Below are positions 1-12,600 of a DNA stretch of 64,000 bases, piece by piece. A program made the position numbers and the translations under genes. Position 1 is the stretch's first letter, and each line of letters starts with the position of its first letter. The notes under the pieces were generated by a model. It did not search any database. It was not told the origin of the DNA and saw nothing but the letters and a program-made list of their open reading frames with translations. This DNA is from Cliona cf. orientalis (taxonomy: Eukaryota > Porifera > Demospongiae > Clionaida > Clionaidae), in the NCBI GenBank assembly GCA_963930775.1, contig OZ005698.1, forward strand, positions 6,950,501 through 7,014,500, given 5' to 3'.

Positions 1-249
1 TTTATTAATATTATGATGGCTCATTGATTTTATAATAGGCACACATTCACGGATACATGTACAAAATATATGTAATTGAGTTACGCATAATGTATGAATT
101 ATAGTTTACACTTAATTAATTGATTGTGCTGTACCTGTACCTGTACAATATAATAATTATGTACATGTAAGTGATTGAGCTTGACATACCTACGCACAAT
201 TTTCTGCACACACACGCTCGTACATGTACACACTCTCACACACATGCAG

Positions 250-3200
250 AGGTCAGAACATCCTGCACATCCTGGCCAAGTACGCCAAAGAGAATGCCTC
301 TGGTATCTTTGGTATGATCCTGGAGGTCAGTCCTGGCTTCCCAGTCGACCTTCCTGACGCTGATGGAAACTCACGTAAGTTTTTCATAACGTTTAGGGTT
401 TGGAATCTCGGCAATGTCACTTCCTAGAACCAATAAATTTGTAACTTGAGCCCCTGTGATATTATGGAGATATTATATCAGTGGACATTGCATACCTACT
501 GTATAGCTAGGGACCTGTATGTAGCTAAACATTACACAGTTTGCCATAATTATTAGGCAAGTTGCCAGATAAAAGTCTAAGAGGTTGAATGTCAAAGGAT
601 GCCTGTAGTTTTTAAAGCTACGCACATCAAATGTAAATTAGGATCGGTGGTGTTCCACTGTATCACTCGATGTTTGACTGCCCTGAATACTGTTTCATTG
701 GCATCTATATACATGTACGTGGCTAGCTATGAGGAAAGGGACCATTAAGTTTGTATTTCTGTTTCTAGTCTATACACTGATACAAGTTTGCTGTCAGCTA
801 CATTCATAGAAAACAAGTAGGACATTGATGATAAAAATTTGGGGGGTTTTTTCATTGTACCAGTAGTAGTGGTCCCTTTTCTCGTAGTAGTTCACATAAC
901 ATGTGTAAGATCTGTAGTATAATAATTATTATCTTACAATACCTGATATAATGTCATATGTACATGTAGGTGATATTTTTAGTATGTACATATATACATG
1001 TATACATGTACATGTACAGTGTACAGTGTACATGTATATGCCGTGCAAACATATTATGTGTACATGTGTGCGTAGAGTTCTTCAATCCATGGTTCTTGCC
1101 ACAAGGGTCTCCTCTGTTATTATTGTGTACCTGTGTAAGCATTAATAATGTTGTGGGTTGAGCGTCTGTTGAGCTTGGTGGTTATTTTTTCAATATGCGG
1201 GCGCATCCTGGAACATGCTGTGCACAACACTGACTGTATAGTGGACAATAGGCAGCCAGCCCTTCTAAACTTAACATAGTAAGCACCTAAATAACTTGTC
1301 ATTTGGGCCTGCATGGGTGCTTGTCTGGGATATAAATTGCATACAACCTGCTAAAATTAATTGATCGTTCAAAAAATAGCGGTGTACGGGTGCTTATCCA
1401 GGAGTGGGCGCTTGCCCGGGACACTACGCTACACGTACATTTCCGTACGTGTACATATAATTATATAGGATTTAATTTTTACTGACAAAATTTTGATAGT
1501 ATTATTTGTGAATCATACTATTGAGCAATAGCCAGTGACAACATCCTTGTTACCTCCTGTATGGTATAGTTCCCTAAAGGGGAGAGTGTTAGAGCCTTTA
1601 GCACATCCTGGGGCTCACAAAAAACTTGGCTATTTAAACTCTCTCACCTTAATTGATCATTGTATGGCAAACATTGCAGAGATGTTGCTTGTTTTGAATA
1701 CCAATCCTCAGTTGATTTCAGCAGAACATGCTGTGAGCTAGGTTGTTATTGGTGTCATCCACTGATCAGCTGATGGTGTCAAGTATCCCAATGAAATATG
1801 CATACTAGGCATTGCCCAGCGCATGTCAAGTTGCATGTTATAGGTAGACGTATCTGCAAATAAATACCTGTGGGATGATCAATAGTTTCTGAGTTGCATA
1901 ACATGAAATGCACATTGTAACAAAATTAATCATATTATGATCATTATGTACACCTTGTTTGCTGTTGAATGTATGTAAGCATACTACATGTACTATACAT
2001 GTACCTAACCAACCTGAGTTCCCAAGGCTAGACACCTATACAATGTATATAAGTAGCTCTGCCTTTTCCCTATAGGTTAGCCTTCATAAGCACTCCTATT
2101 GTAGCTAAGGATTAGGAAGATATACCGGCCTAATGTACAATGTCATGTATACATATATGTACACACCCAGACCCACACATGTACACGTACGTATACCAGG
2201 AGTAGATAAGGGTTACCAAGCATCCACACCTACTTACATACACACACACACACACACACACACATGCACACATGCACTCATATACCCACTACAGCTCTCC
2301 TGCTGGCGTACATTGGTGGTAGCACGTCCCTCTGTGATTCCCTAATCCAGGCAGGGGCTCATCCCGGGCGCCCCAATCGCCAGGGCATTAGCATCTTCAA
2401 CGCTCCCGTGGCAACCAAGCAGATGCTGTTTCGAATCCTGGAGCAGATCAGAATGGAGCCAAACTGGCTGGAGGGAAACTTCTGCCAAAACTGCAACCAG
2501 AAGTTCTCCATCTCCAACAGAAAGCACCACTGGTAAGTAGACGTAATTATGTAAATTAAGGGGTATCCATAACGAACGGAGTGAATTTACTGCATGATGT
2601 ATTATGGTCAAGATATGTCGTCTAAGTGTTGTGTTGTTACTAGTGGTAGCTCTGGTATCTATGGATTCCAGAATCCCATTGTAGTGAGTAGAGTTAGGGA
2701 TTTCCCCACTACTACAGTGTGCATGTGTAGGGTTACCTAGTCTCGTCCCCCAGGCCACACCCAGTTTATCATTGTAGCAGGATTAAGGACATGAGGAGCA
2801 ACTAGGAGTAGCCTGGGGCTGGGGAGAGGCTAAGGGAATTGACACACACATAATAAACTATAATATTATGTAATTGTGTACGCATGTATTACATGTACAT
2901 ATACATTTGTACATGTACACATGTACATGTACATATACATTGGGTGCCTGTAGATTTAGTGCTTCCTGGTACATGGTGCTTTCACTTGCAACTTGTGAGT
3001 GGCAAATATCAAAGAGCTAGTCATGAGGAAGAGAGGCAGTGTTTCATCATATGAATTCACTACCTCACGCTACAGAAGATTGCCTATTGTACACAGCTTG
3101 TACATGTACATGTTTAACTTACTCCATTTCCCTGGTACCTGTACCTAGTTAAGTTAAGGACTATAAACAGCCGAAACGGAAATTAGCACTTTGAAGTATA

Positions 3201-5247
3201 ATTCGTGTAGTATTACCTGGAACTGGACCAGTTTACTAACTCAGTAGCATTCAATATTACCAAGAGACTACAATAATACTAATGGGAGTGTACTGTGCAT
3301 ACATGTACAGTATATGTACAATAATAATAATTATTATTATTATGTATAATTATTATGCATGTGAGAATTGAGTGTGGCCATAGTTATAAATGTGCAGTAA
3401 GATCTATGTAGCTAGCCGTACCACCCCCTAATTCTCATGACAGTCAAGGCACCTACACACTGTACACATGTTGTACATGTATGTACATGTACATAATTTG
3501 TTTGTCCATGACTCCCTTCATCATCATGCAGGCTACCGCTGTACATGTACACACTGTACATGTACAATTATACGATTATGATCATTGATACTCATCCCAT
3601 AGCTGATGATTTGCTAATGAAGAAAAATTTTGGTTGCTAGGCGATTGCAAATAAAATTTAATGTAGCGGCTCTGGCTTTTGCCAGATTCGCTAAAGCTGG
3701 CAGTGCGGTGGCTTTGCTTGGCCTTGTGGATTGGAGAGATAGATACAGCTACCGAACTGTAGATAACACACAATTGATACTGTTTTGCTTGTATAATAAT
3801 AATATTGCATTACATATTGGTATAATACAATTGATGTAGCTGCATACGGTATTGTCTAGTGCTCATGTGTGTGTTTGCAACCACTCATGTTTAAGGTATG
3901 TGAGCTTAATATATTTGCATGCATACATGTACATGTAGTATGCTTGGACTTTAGTGAGTGTGTGCATTGTGCATGAAATAGCCACAAGAATGCTGTGACA
4001 TAATAACACACAGTGTCCTGTTTCCCACTGTGGATCAGTGGCCTTTGTACTGTGGGTCAGTGGGGTTTGTTTTCAAGTGGCATGCCTTTCTAGTGCTTCA
4101 GCTGTTCACATTCTGGAATCATTAGTTATACTACACTTTCTTTATAGTAGATTATTATACTATATACTGAACTGAAGGGTGTAATAATGCCACCATCTGA
4201 TCCGAGAGTATGTAAGGACCTGGCATGCATAAAATTATAATAATATTATTATGGACACTAACACACTTTTAGAATATTTCTTGTGCTGTTTATCCATTTC
4301 CTTCCCAGTTTAGTTTCACTGTTAGTAGTTAGTGTACCCGACACATGATGTTCTGTGTACACTCTTGACACTGAGTGCATTATATATACACATGTCATGT
4401 ATTTTTCAGTACACTTGCGTCGATGATGTACATGTACTGCACGGTACTATAATAATATTATTATGCCAGAGCCAACTTGAGTATGTTTATCATTGGAGTT
4501 TGGCCAGGTGGAGTGGGTATACTATTTGAGTATATATAGTCACTTTCTCACCCGTGCTTGTACACTGTGCTTGCTTCAGTGCCAATTGCTTTTTTTATTG
4601 ATGCACAGCCTTGGCCTAGCTACGTGTGTATTATAGAGATGGTAGGGACTAGCAATTGTTGCCTGCTATGGTATATGAAATGAGTAGGATTATGGACGCA
4701 TATTGAAATAGTTCTCTCTCTCTCTCCCTCTCTCTCTTTCTCTCCCTCCCCCTTCTCCCCTCTCCCCTCTTTCTCAATATATATACAATATACATGCTAT
4801 GCGTACACGCCTTGTGTCTTATACATGTACACCCACAAAGCCATGTGTGTCCTCAGGAATGCAAACACAGAAGTCTGCATACCATTCCTAACCACATACT
4901 TATGCAATGCCAGTGCATATGTTATGATCATAATACAAGATTAACTGTGATTATTGTTCTATTATAAAAGTGAATTAAAGTGTGCATGATCAGCAAGGCG
5001 AATTCAGTTAGCGGTGTGATATCTAATGAAATTGTACTGTTGTTAAATTTCTGGTCTGCCACTATTTGTTGTTTGTTTGTAGTAGCAAACAAAACAATAA
5101 TAACATAATTCAGTGTACAAAACTACTATCTCCCTTGTATGCATGTACACTAATGTTAGTTGTAGAAGCACGGCTAGGCACATTGGAGGCTCTGCCTGAT
5201 TGAAATAGGTGGATTTGTTTACTTCGTAGAAAATGGGATTGATATCT

Positions 5248-5328
<81 letters not shown>

Positions 5329-5463
5329 AGTCGTCACTGTGGTCGTCTTCTCTGCAAGCAGTGTACGTCCAGCCAGATGCCCATCCTCAAGTTTGACTTG
5401 AGCAAGCCAGTCCGAGTCTGTGAGGTTTGTGCAGACTCTTTCCGGTTGGGTGCAACTCGCTAG
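250..5463 (+). CDS. ANKFY1: Rabankyrin-5, C-terminal three exons (partial)
   Basis: Rabankyrin-5 is a Rab5 effector on early endosomes and macropinosomes; its FYVE finger binds PI3P. Exons: 250-374, 2295-2532 and 5331-5463 (stop TAG), all with GT-AG borders and matching phase. The first exon reads RGQNILHILAKYAKENA, the ankyrin stretch preceding the FYVE domain. The second continues LLLAYIGG and ends in the first half of the finger (CQNC ... RKHH). The third gives CRHCGRLLCKQC ... VRVCEVC. The TGC/TGT codon split across the last junction restores the R+HHCR.CG signature, so all eight zinc ligands are present. Only about the last 165 residues are here; the rest lies upstream of the window. Identity rests on close resemblance to remembered vertebrate ANKFY1, including the tail KFDLSKPVRVC. 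Confidence 0.93.
375..2294 (+). other. ANKFY1 intron, no gene seen
   Basis: AT-rich intron with several GTACATGTAC palindromes (for example 962-1035 and 2150-2200) and a short (CA)n run at 2238-2262 just before the acceptor. No conserved ORF is apparent on either strand. Confidence 0.7.
2533..5330 (+). other. ANKFY1 last intron, no gene seen
   Basis: A 2.8-kb intron separating the two halves of the FYVE finger. It holds clustered ACATGTAC palindromes at 2885-2940, 3295-3310 and 3470-3566, a pyrimidine-rich patch at 4713-4770, and a perfect CT microsatellite against its acceptor. No coding sequence was recognised. Confidence 0.7.
5250..5324 (+). repeat. (CT)n microsatellite acting as polypyrimidine tract
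   Basis: About 37 uninterrupted CT units end six bases before the acceptor CAG of the terminal ANKFY1 exon, so the microsatellite is the polypyrimidine tract of that intron. Confidence 0.95.
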
Positions 5464-6780
5464 AAGTATTTACCTCTCTTAGATTGTATCCATGTCATAT
5501 AGCTGGCATTGAGTTCACTGCACATAATATTATTGATAATTTTGTATAATGGTTATGTTCAGAAATGAACCGAGTTTTATGTAGGATAGTAATTATTGTT
5601 TATTGTGGTACCTGCGTCATTTGTTTTTTACACTTTTTGATTGCCCTTCACATTTCGTATTATACTGTGATTGAGCGATAATTATTGTTATGCATTAATT
5701 TTGCTGTCTGCTTAATACTATCATGTGGACTGCATGTGGATAAAATTGAGGGAGGGGCTGCATGGCACAGGCTAATCTATCAATTGAGCTATATTATAGA
5801 TCCTTCAAATTCAAATTCCATGGCATGCATGTGGCACTTGTACGTATTAGGTACATACATGCACAGGTCCATCCATTATATTCTGCATCTGTACACGTTG
5901 CTTGAGTGATTACTGTATTGGATGTTTAAATATAATAATGGACCTATAGTAACTGTTGACCTGTATAGCTGATTGTTGGTAGTTGCCTAGCAACCAAAGT
6001 TTTTATAGGTAATTTGCTGGCTATGTGGGAAGGGGGTGGGTCATCATAAAGTAGGCCAATGATGAACAGAGGTCAACTACCAACAAAATAGTTATCTGAC
6101 AGAAATTGGGGTGCATTCGACCATGCATCTCAATTACTGTCAGATAACTATTAATTTTGTATACAGGCCTATTAATAATATTATAATATTATTTTTTTCA
6201 CAGTACAGTATTAAAGTTAATAAGATCGACACGAATATTATAATAATATTATTATTATAAAAATAACATGGAGTACAACACACTGCTGATCCATGATATA
6301 TAGGCCTCTGACTATTAAAAAAACGTATGCACCAATAAAAAATACAACACTACTCGTATAAAAATTAATCAGAATGGTAAACTGCATACATCACAAACAC
6401 AATATTATTCACACAATAATAATTATTATTAATGATCAACAAACACCTCAAAATTATACACACTTGCAGACACAACCAAACAACACAACATCAATTGAAT
6501 AATAGTTATTATACGCAAAGGGATCTACCAGTCAGCGCAATATACACGGTACAAATGTGTACACCATATTATACTGGTACTTTGAAAGAGTGAAATTCTG
6601 GTCAAATATTATATAATAGCAAAGTTGTACAGGTACATGTACTGCACACATACACAAGTATAGCGTCACTGACTGATAAGATCCACTTTACACAACATGG
6701 TGTACATCACCACACAGCAATACACACACACATACATAATCTCACACAACTTTATCTAAGTACAATAAATACAGTTTCTA
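5464..6780. other. Intergenic, between convergent ANKFY1 and PHETA
   Basis: 3' flanks of two convergent genes. It contains one copy of the hairpin repeat described at 5975-6152 and otherwise AT-rich sequence with TTATTA runs. No ORF resembles a protein. Confidence 0.6.
5975..6152 (-). mobile_element. Dispersed hairpin repeat (MITE-like), copy 1
   Basis: Reverse-oriented copy of the element seen at 9868-10058. It shares the GTTGGTAGTTG...CTAGCAACCAAAG end, the motif CATCATAAAGTAGGCCAATGA, and the palindromic arms ATAGTTATCTGACAG / CTGTCAGATAACTAT. Arm similarity plus three copies in 4 kb marks it as a non-autonomous foldback element. Confidence 0.8.
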
Positions 6781-7992
6781 TCAGGAAGTTCTCTCACTTT
6801 TTAGAGCCTCCATGGCTTGCGTAAAGTCCTGGTGCATCTCAAACACACTCTTCCTACTGTCCAAGGGCCCGGCTGCTGTCTGTCTCGTTGACAGGGCAGC
6901 CCCTGGGTTACTGGCCACTGATGAAGTCGACGAGGAAGAGTCTGATAACACGAGTACCGATGCTCTCCCGTTCTGGTACGGTTCTGGTTTAGTCGGTCTT
7001 GGGGGTGGGTACACGGAACCACCTTGGTGTGGTCCGTCTTTTATTGATGATGACGTCGTTGAAGTAGGGGTGGGGGATACTGACGTGGGCTGTAGGACTG
7101 GGGTTCTGTCTAAGGCGGACGAATTCTTTATAGGGACAGCGGGGACTAGAGGGCTAGAGTGAGGCTGTTGGGACGGTAAGTAGTGGATGGGCCGGGAATG
7201 AATCGTCGATGATGCATGTGGCAGCTGTACAGGGTGGTCGATGTCGTCCGTATCGTTCACTGTTATTAACAGCTTTGCAGCACTGCCTCCACCAGGTGGT
7301 CTCCGCGAGGACGAGTGGACGGTCAGGCTCTTCTTTTTCAGCGGAACAGGAGGGGCATCCTCATCGTCATCAACGTCGACTAATATCCCATTCCTCACCG
7401 TGACCCTTGGACCACTCTTGACCTTTGTAGCGACTGGGCCTGCCCCTGGCCCTCCCCCTCCTCCCCCAGACGCACCACCCTCAGCACCCCGAGAGGGTAG
7501 CTTCTCTGACAGCGCTCTGTGTGGTGTACGTGCCATTTTTGACGGTCCAACGTGTAGCAGGGCCATACCAGAGGACTGCCCATCAGCAGGTTGACTGGAA
7601 GACGTTAGAAGATTTACCCTTCTCTGTAGTTCGTTGACTATACTTCTAAGGTACTCATAGGAAGCGTGGGAAATGGCCTTCATCCATGCCTGCATCTCTT
7701 CGTCGTTGTCCGCCGCTAGGACGTACGTTCTCGTTCCCTGGCCGTCGAAGGCTATCTCGAAGGCGTACCTGGCGTGAGAGGAGACCTGGACGGAGCATGC
7801 CTCCAGAACCACCACCCCCAGCGGCTCTTTGTCTTGTTTCTTTTGAAAGTAGAAGAGCAGGTTGCCCTTGAGAACGAACCAGCGTCTCTGTAGCTCTTTC
7901 TTCTCCTCGCCCTTCTTCTGCAGGTAGCCTTCTTTGTCCACGGGGGAGGAACACACAGCGAAACTTGCTATGTTCTTGTCGTTCAACTTCAT
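6781..7992 (-). CDS. PHETA: Sesquipedalian-like PH-domain endosomal adaptor
   Basis: Single-exon 403-residue protein starting MKLNDKNIASFAVC, the N-terminus typical of Ses1/Ses2 (FAM109/PHETA), adaptors of endosome-to-Golgi recycling that bind the phosphatase OCRL. A PH domain spans about residues 20-113 (GYLQKKG, RRWFVLKGNLLFYF, closing W103), followed by a short helical segment (SYEYLRSIVNELQRRVNLL). The middle (about 130-375) is low-complexity Ser/Pro/Gly, so the protein is much longer than the roughly 250-residue vertebrate forms. Near the C-terminus, SVFEMHQDF (about 382-390) corresponds to the OCRL-binding F&H motif: the His is retained and the Phe is displaced by one position. The start is the first ATG in frame and matches the family N-terminus. 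The gene lies convergent to ANKFY1. Confidence 0.88.
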   Translation of the reverse strand: MKLNDKNIASFAVCSSPVDKEGYLQKKGEEKKELQRRWFVLKGNLLFYFQKKQDKEPLGVVVLEACSVQVSSHARYAFEIAFDGQGTRTYVLAADNDEEMQAWMKAISHASYEYLRSIVNELQRRVNLLTSSSQPADGQSSGMALLHVGPSKMARTPHRALSEKLPSRGAEGGASGGGGGGPGAGPVATKVKSGPRVTVRNGILVDVDDDEDAPPVPLKKKSLTVHSSSRRPPGGGSAAKLLITVNDTDDIDHPVQLPHASSTIHSRPIHYLPSQQPHSSPLVPAVPIKNSSALDRTPVLQPTSVSPTPTSTTSSSIKDGPHQGGSVYPPPRPTKPEPYQNGRASVLVLSDSSSSTSSVASNPGAALSTRQTAAGPLDSRKSVFEMHQDFTQAMEALKSERTS

Positions 7993-9146
7993 GTCCAGCC
8001 CGACCTAAAAATTCGTCCAAAAAGTTCCTAAATAAAAGCCACAGGGGTCTTTAGACGTCTCCCGAGGCGATCCAACTCCTCTGTTCGATCTCTTAGCTTC
8101 ACACTTTATCAGATAGCAATGTTGGGAGAATCGTCACGTACTGCGCTCCAGTACAGTTTACGTTGACGTTGTTCACTTCCAAACCACACCCTCGCCTCGC
8201 ACCAATAATATTACATAATATAGCTTAGCATGCTTCCGTTATATAACCACGCCCACTTGTTAATTATTTTTCTTCGTTTAATTAGAACATTAATACGTTT
8301 TATTGGAACAAAGGTTGCGACATACGCATTCATTGACGACCTTTTACCACATGCACTATTTACATGCCCAGTAGCAATTTATGGTTTTGAGGTAATACCG
8401 TATGCAGCTACTTGGGATATGGTCAAGTGCATCCTATAAGTCCCAATCAACAAAAAACAATTCGGCCAACCAATGATCATGAGATAATTATAATGAAACC
8501 CATGATGTAATTGCTGTGAACAATATTTAGCTTACATGAAAGATTGTTGGGACCTAGAATTCAAATCCAGCGTAAAATAGATCATGGACTATATAAACTG
8601 CATGCTATTAGGCTATTAATAGTATACTTGTACTTTGATGTGTATAAATCTTGTATACCAGTACTACAAGTGAAATAGGCACCAGAGTTTGAAATACCCT
8701 TTTGAGTTGAAATACCTATCTGACTTTGTGTCATGCGCTCCTGTTTGTGTAAGTATACTATTAGCCTGTGATAGTGAGGTTGTATGTTAAATTTGGATAA
8801 ATAGCACTCAGAAATAGGTATTTGGTTCATCAAATTGTACTCGCTATCGCTCATACAATTTTTGAACCAAATACCTATTTCAGAGTGCTATTTTACCCAA
8901 ATTCAACATAAAACCTCATTATTACCTATACTGATATTATTATACTACATGCAAGCATAAATGTAGATAAAGTGGAGCAAAATGTTTTGATCAAACCAAG
9001 GGAAAAATTTTTAGCAAAATATGGCACACATAATTAATTTTAACAGCAAAATAATTATTATCGTTATAATAGCACACAAACTAGAAAATTAATACAATGT
9101 TTATGCTAATAGAATGCAAGCTAAACAATAATCTAAACTTTAAATG
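7993..9146. other. Intergenic, PHETA 5' flank and ankyrin-gene 3' flank
   Basis: Contains the PHETA promoter side (relatively GC-rich, 7993-8215), a diverged copy of the GACGACCTTTTACC repeat at about 8334-8460, and a foldback at 8765-8935. No gene recognised. Confidence 0.6.
8765..8935. mobile_element. Foldback repeat with about 70-bp arms
   Basis: The arm at about 8775-8840 (contains AATAGGTATTTGGTTCA) is the inverted complement of the arm at about 8853-8925 (contains TGAACCAAATACCTATTT). They are separated by a short CTCGCTATCGCT loop. Consistent with a small non-autonomous DNA transposon. Confidence 0.8.
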
Positions 9147-9522
9147 TTACTCTACCAAAGATCTACCTGCAGACTGAGGTTCAGAGGTCACAATTCCCTT
9201 CTTTCCTTGCTTTCCCTGATGACGTAATTTTGTACTGCCGGGTGAGAAGATTTCCCTAGATGCCTGTTTCAAGACCCGCCCCCTCAGGAATATCCGCTCA
9301 AGGTTGTTAAAGATATTCCTCAATCGTTTGGTAAAGGTCGTCGCTCGCTGCCTCTGCTCCTGAAGGTAAAGGAGATGTGGAGTTGTTAGAAAGAGGCTAG
9401 AACACAACTGAGGAATGCTGTGGCTAACTAGAGTACTCAGCACTAGCACCAAGGCTACACAACAATCCACACAATTCACCACAAACAGATAAACATCAGC
9501 AACACACAATGCACCTTTTGTG

Positions 9523-9607
<85 letters not shown>

Positions 9608-12600
9608 CACATAAACATAACAAAAATTTAATTACACTGGAGTACACTGTAGTTACACACATATGTACATAATAGTTATCTGCCAGTAATTGGGGTGCAC
9701 GAGATGCATGGTCGAACCCTTCCCATAGCCGGCAAATTGCCTATAAAAAGTTTGGTTGCTAAGCAACTACCACCAAAATGTCATGTGAACACACACACAC
9801 ACACATGCACACCTGTACACAAACATAACAAAAACTACACTGGAGTATGACCGTAGTTACATACACACATAATAGTTATCTGACAGTAATTGGGGTGCAT
9901 GAGATGCATGGTCGAATGCACCCCAATTACTGTCAGATAACTATTTTGTTGGTAGTTGACCTCTGTTCATCATTGGCCTACTTTATGATGACCCAACCCC
10001 TTCCCATAGCCAGCAAATTGTCTATAAAAACTTTGGTTGCTGGGCAACTACCAATAAATATATGCACACACATGCACACAAACACAACAAAATTATACTG
10101 GAGTATACACTGTAGTTACACACACTCAATGTCATGTGAACACACACACACATGCACACGTCCACAAGAACATAACAAATACACAGCACACACTATTTTT
10201 GTAGCAAACACTGTATGCATGTACACACTTTAAAGTTTGTGTACACACACACACACACACACACATGAACTGTCACACACTATCTGCACACTTCCTGAGG
10301 CACTCAGATACTGGTACTCACACTAAACCCATCACACCAGCTCTCACCTCAGTTATGTCCTTCCCTGCTCCACTGCGGCTGTGCTTCTCAAGCAATTGGT
10401 AGACATCTTTTTGGTTGTTAAGTTTAGCAGTGTCCAATGCAGTCAGGTCATTCTATGATAGAGGGAGAGATCAGTGGGCAATAAGCTAGAGTCAGTGTCA
10501 CCACAGTAGCTGCTCTACCAGTCTACCTTGTCTTTCAGATCAACATCAGCACCACCTTCGACCAAAATTTTAATGATCTTGACATTGCCATCCTCCACAG
10601 CGAAGAAGATGGCGCTTCTACCAGTCGTCTGTACACACAATGAGCAGTTATACATGATCCACACATGCAAACACAAACCAACCTTGTCTGTGATGTTTGG
10701 ATTAGCTTTCTTCTCCAATAGTGACTGGATGACCTCTTTATGGCCACGTTGAGTGGCCAGCATCAGCGCCGTAAACCCTTTCTAAATTCAAGTCAATACA
10801 TTTAACACTGCAACTCCACACCACCCACCAACCAACTCATGTGCATACAATTATACACACATCACAAAGCACACACACACACATGCATGTACATACACAC
10901 ACCATGCACACACAAACACACACACATACAACTGTACATACATGAACACATTGGCACACAGCTGTATATACCTGGTCCTGAATATCAGGGCTGGCCCCTG
11001 CGTTGAGTAGGATGTGGACAATTTGTGTGTGTCCCTGATAGGCAGCCTAGCCCAAGCCAGCGCAGTTCTTCCAGCCTGTATCAAGATGCTACCTAACTAT
11101 ACACGCCCAATGTAAGTAATTAATGACAATTAGCACACACAAAGCATTTTTATCTAGATTATTAATAAGACAAATTAATGATGTATACGTAGTGTTTCCT
11201 TCAGCAGGATGAACAGGACGCTCTGGCCACTTAGGATTTTAAATTAGTCTATTTTATTAAGGCATCTGATTTACATTTTGCTTTGGGAGGAATCAATTGA
11301 TATGAATACATTACTGTACTTAATCTAATACAACGCATGGAATTTCAATTTTGAAAAATGTACATTTTTCTGGTAAAGGTCGTCAATCGCTCCATATATA
11401 AACGTTATGAGAATTCGTAAATGCTAATTTCTTGCATTAAATTGGATCATGCGTTGTATTCGATTAGCTACAGTAATTATACCACCTTCAGTGTAACATT
11501 GTCCCTCACTAGCTGCCTATAGTGTACCTTGGTTTGGGCGTCCAGTTGTGCCCCAGACTTGATGAACAGCTCCACTATGCTGGGGTGACCATAAGCACTG
11601 GCGACGTGGAGCGATGACCAACCAGTCTGGATTGAGCAGTAATTTTATGCATACAAAATCATATCATGTCCTGTAGCCAACAGTGTATGACAAAGTCATG
11701 ATGTACCTCAGTCCGTTGACGATTGACATCTGCTCCATGTTGAACAAGCAACTGGCAGACATCTCTGTGGCCTTCTTGCCCAGCCATCATGAGAGGGGTG
11801 AAGGAGTCCTGTAAAAATTAATAATAATTTCACGTGTATCACAGATACTCTGAAGGAAGAGGGGCTAACCCTAGCAATTCAACACTGTGCATAAAATTAA
11901 TAACCATGCACACTAATTAACAGGAAATAAGTTCATGAATTGCCTATATAGATAGGTAATGGTAACGACTACGGGGCAAATGCAACTAAAAAGTAGCAGC
12001 TATGATTAGTTTTGAAGTCAGAATAATATTATGTGTACAAACAGGTTTTCAACACTTCATGCTATGAATTTTATTTCACCAGTGCAATCAATTGATAAGT
12101 TTCAGACAACAATAGAGTATGGTTAAGTCCTGCTGTACAGTATATACACAATAATAAACCACAGGTGCAGCAGTCAATTGAGGTCAGTGTTTACAGCACA
12201 AGATTGTGGCCACACAATGTACATGTACCAGGTATACAAACATGTACTTGTGGTCACATTGCTGCTATGAGGAGATACATTGTTATCATAGCCTATAGTG
12301 TGCATGTACACTGTACATGGGACTACTTGACTGCTGCACCATGCTAGTGTTACTATAGTGTATACACAGCATGGATCCAGTGAGCACTGGAGCCCTTGAG
12401 ATGTCTCCCATACACTCACACTCCTATCATCATACCATTCTTCAACACCACAGTGATGATACGTATCATACATGACTGCCTCACCTTATCTTGGTAGTCT
12501 ACTACAGCACCTCTCGCTATCAGAACACCAGCCACTTCAGTATGACCTTCAGCACTGGCAATACATAAAGCTGTGGCTCCATTATCCTGAATGTAAGAGA

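Noticed and set aside
2342..2758. Minus-strand 138-codon frame over the ANKFY1 exon
   Set aside because: Antisense shadow of the FYVE-coding exon running into the intron; no similarity to a known family.
9532..9662. Minus-strand frame of alternating Cys/Val upstream of the last ankyrin-gene exon
   Set aside because: It is a translation of the CA microsatellite in the intron; the true exon begins at 9359 after a CAG acceptor.
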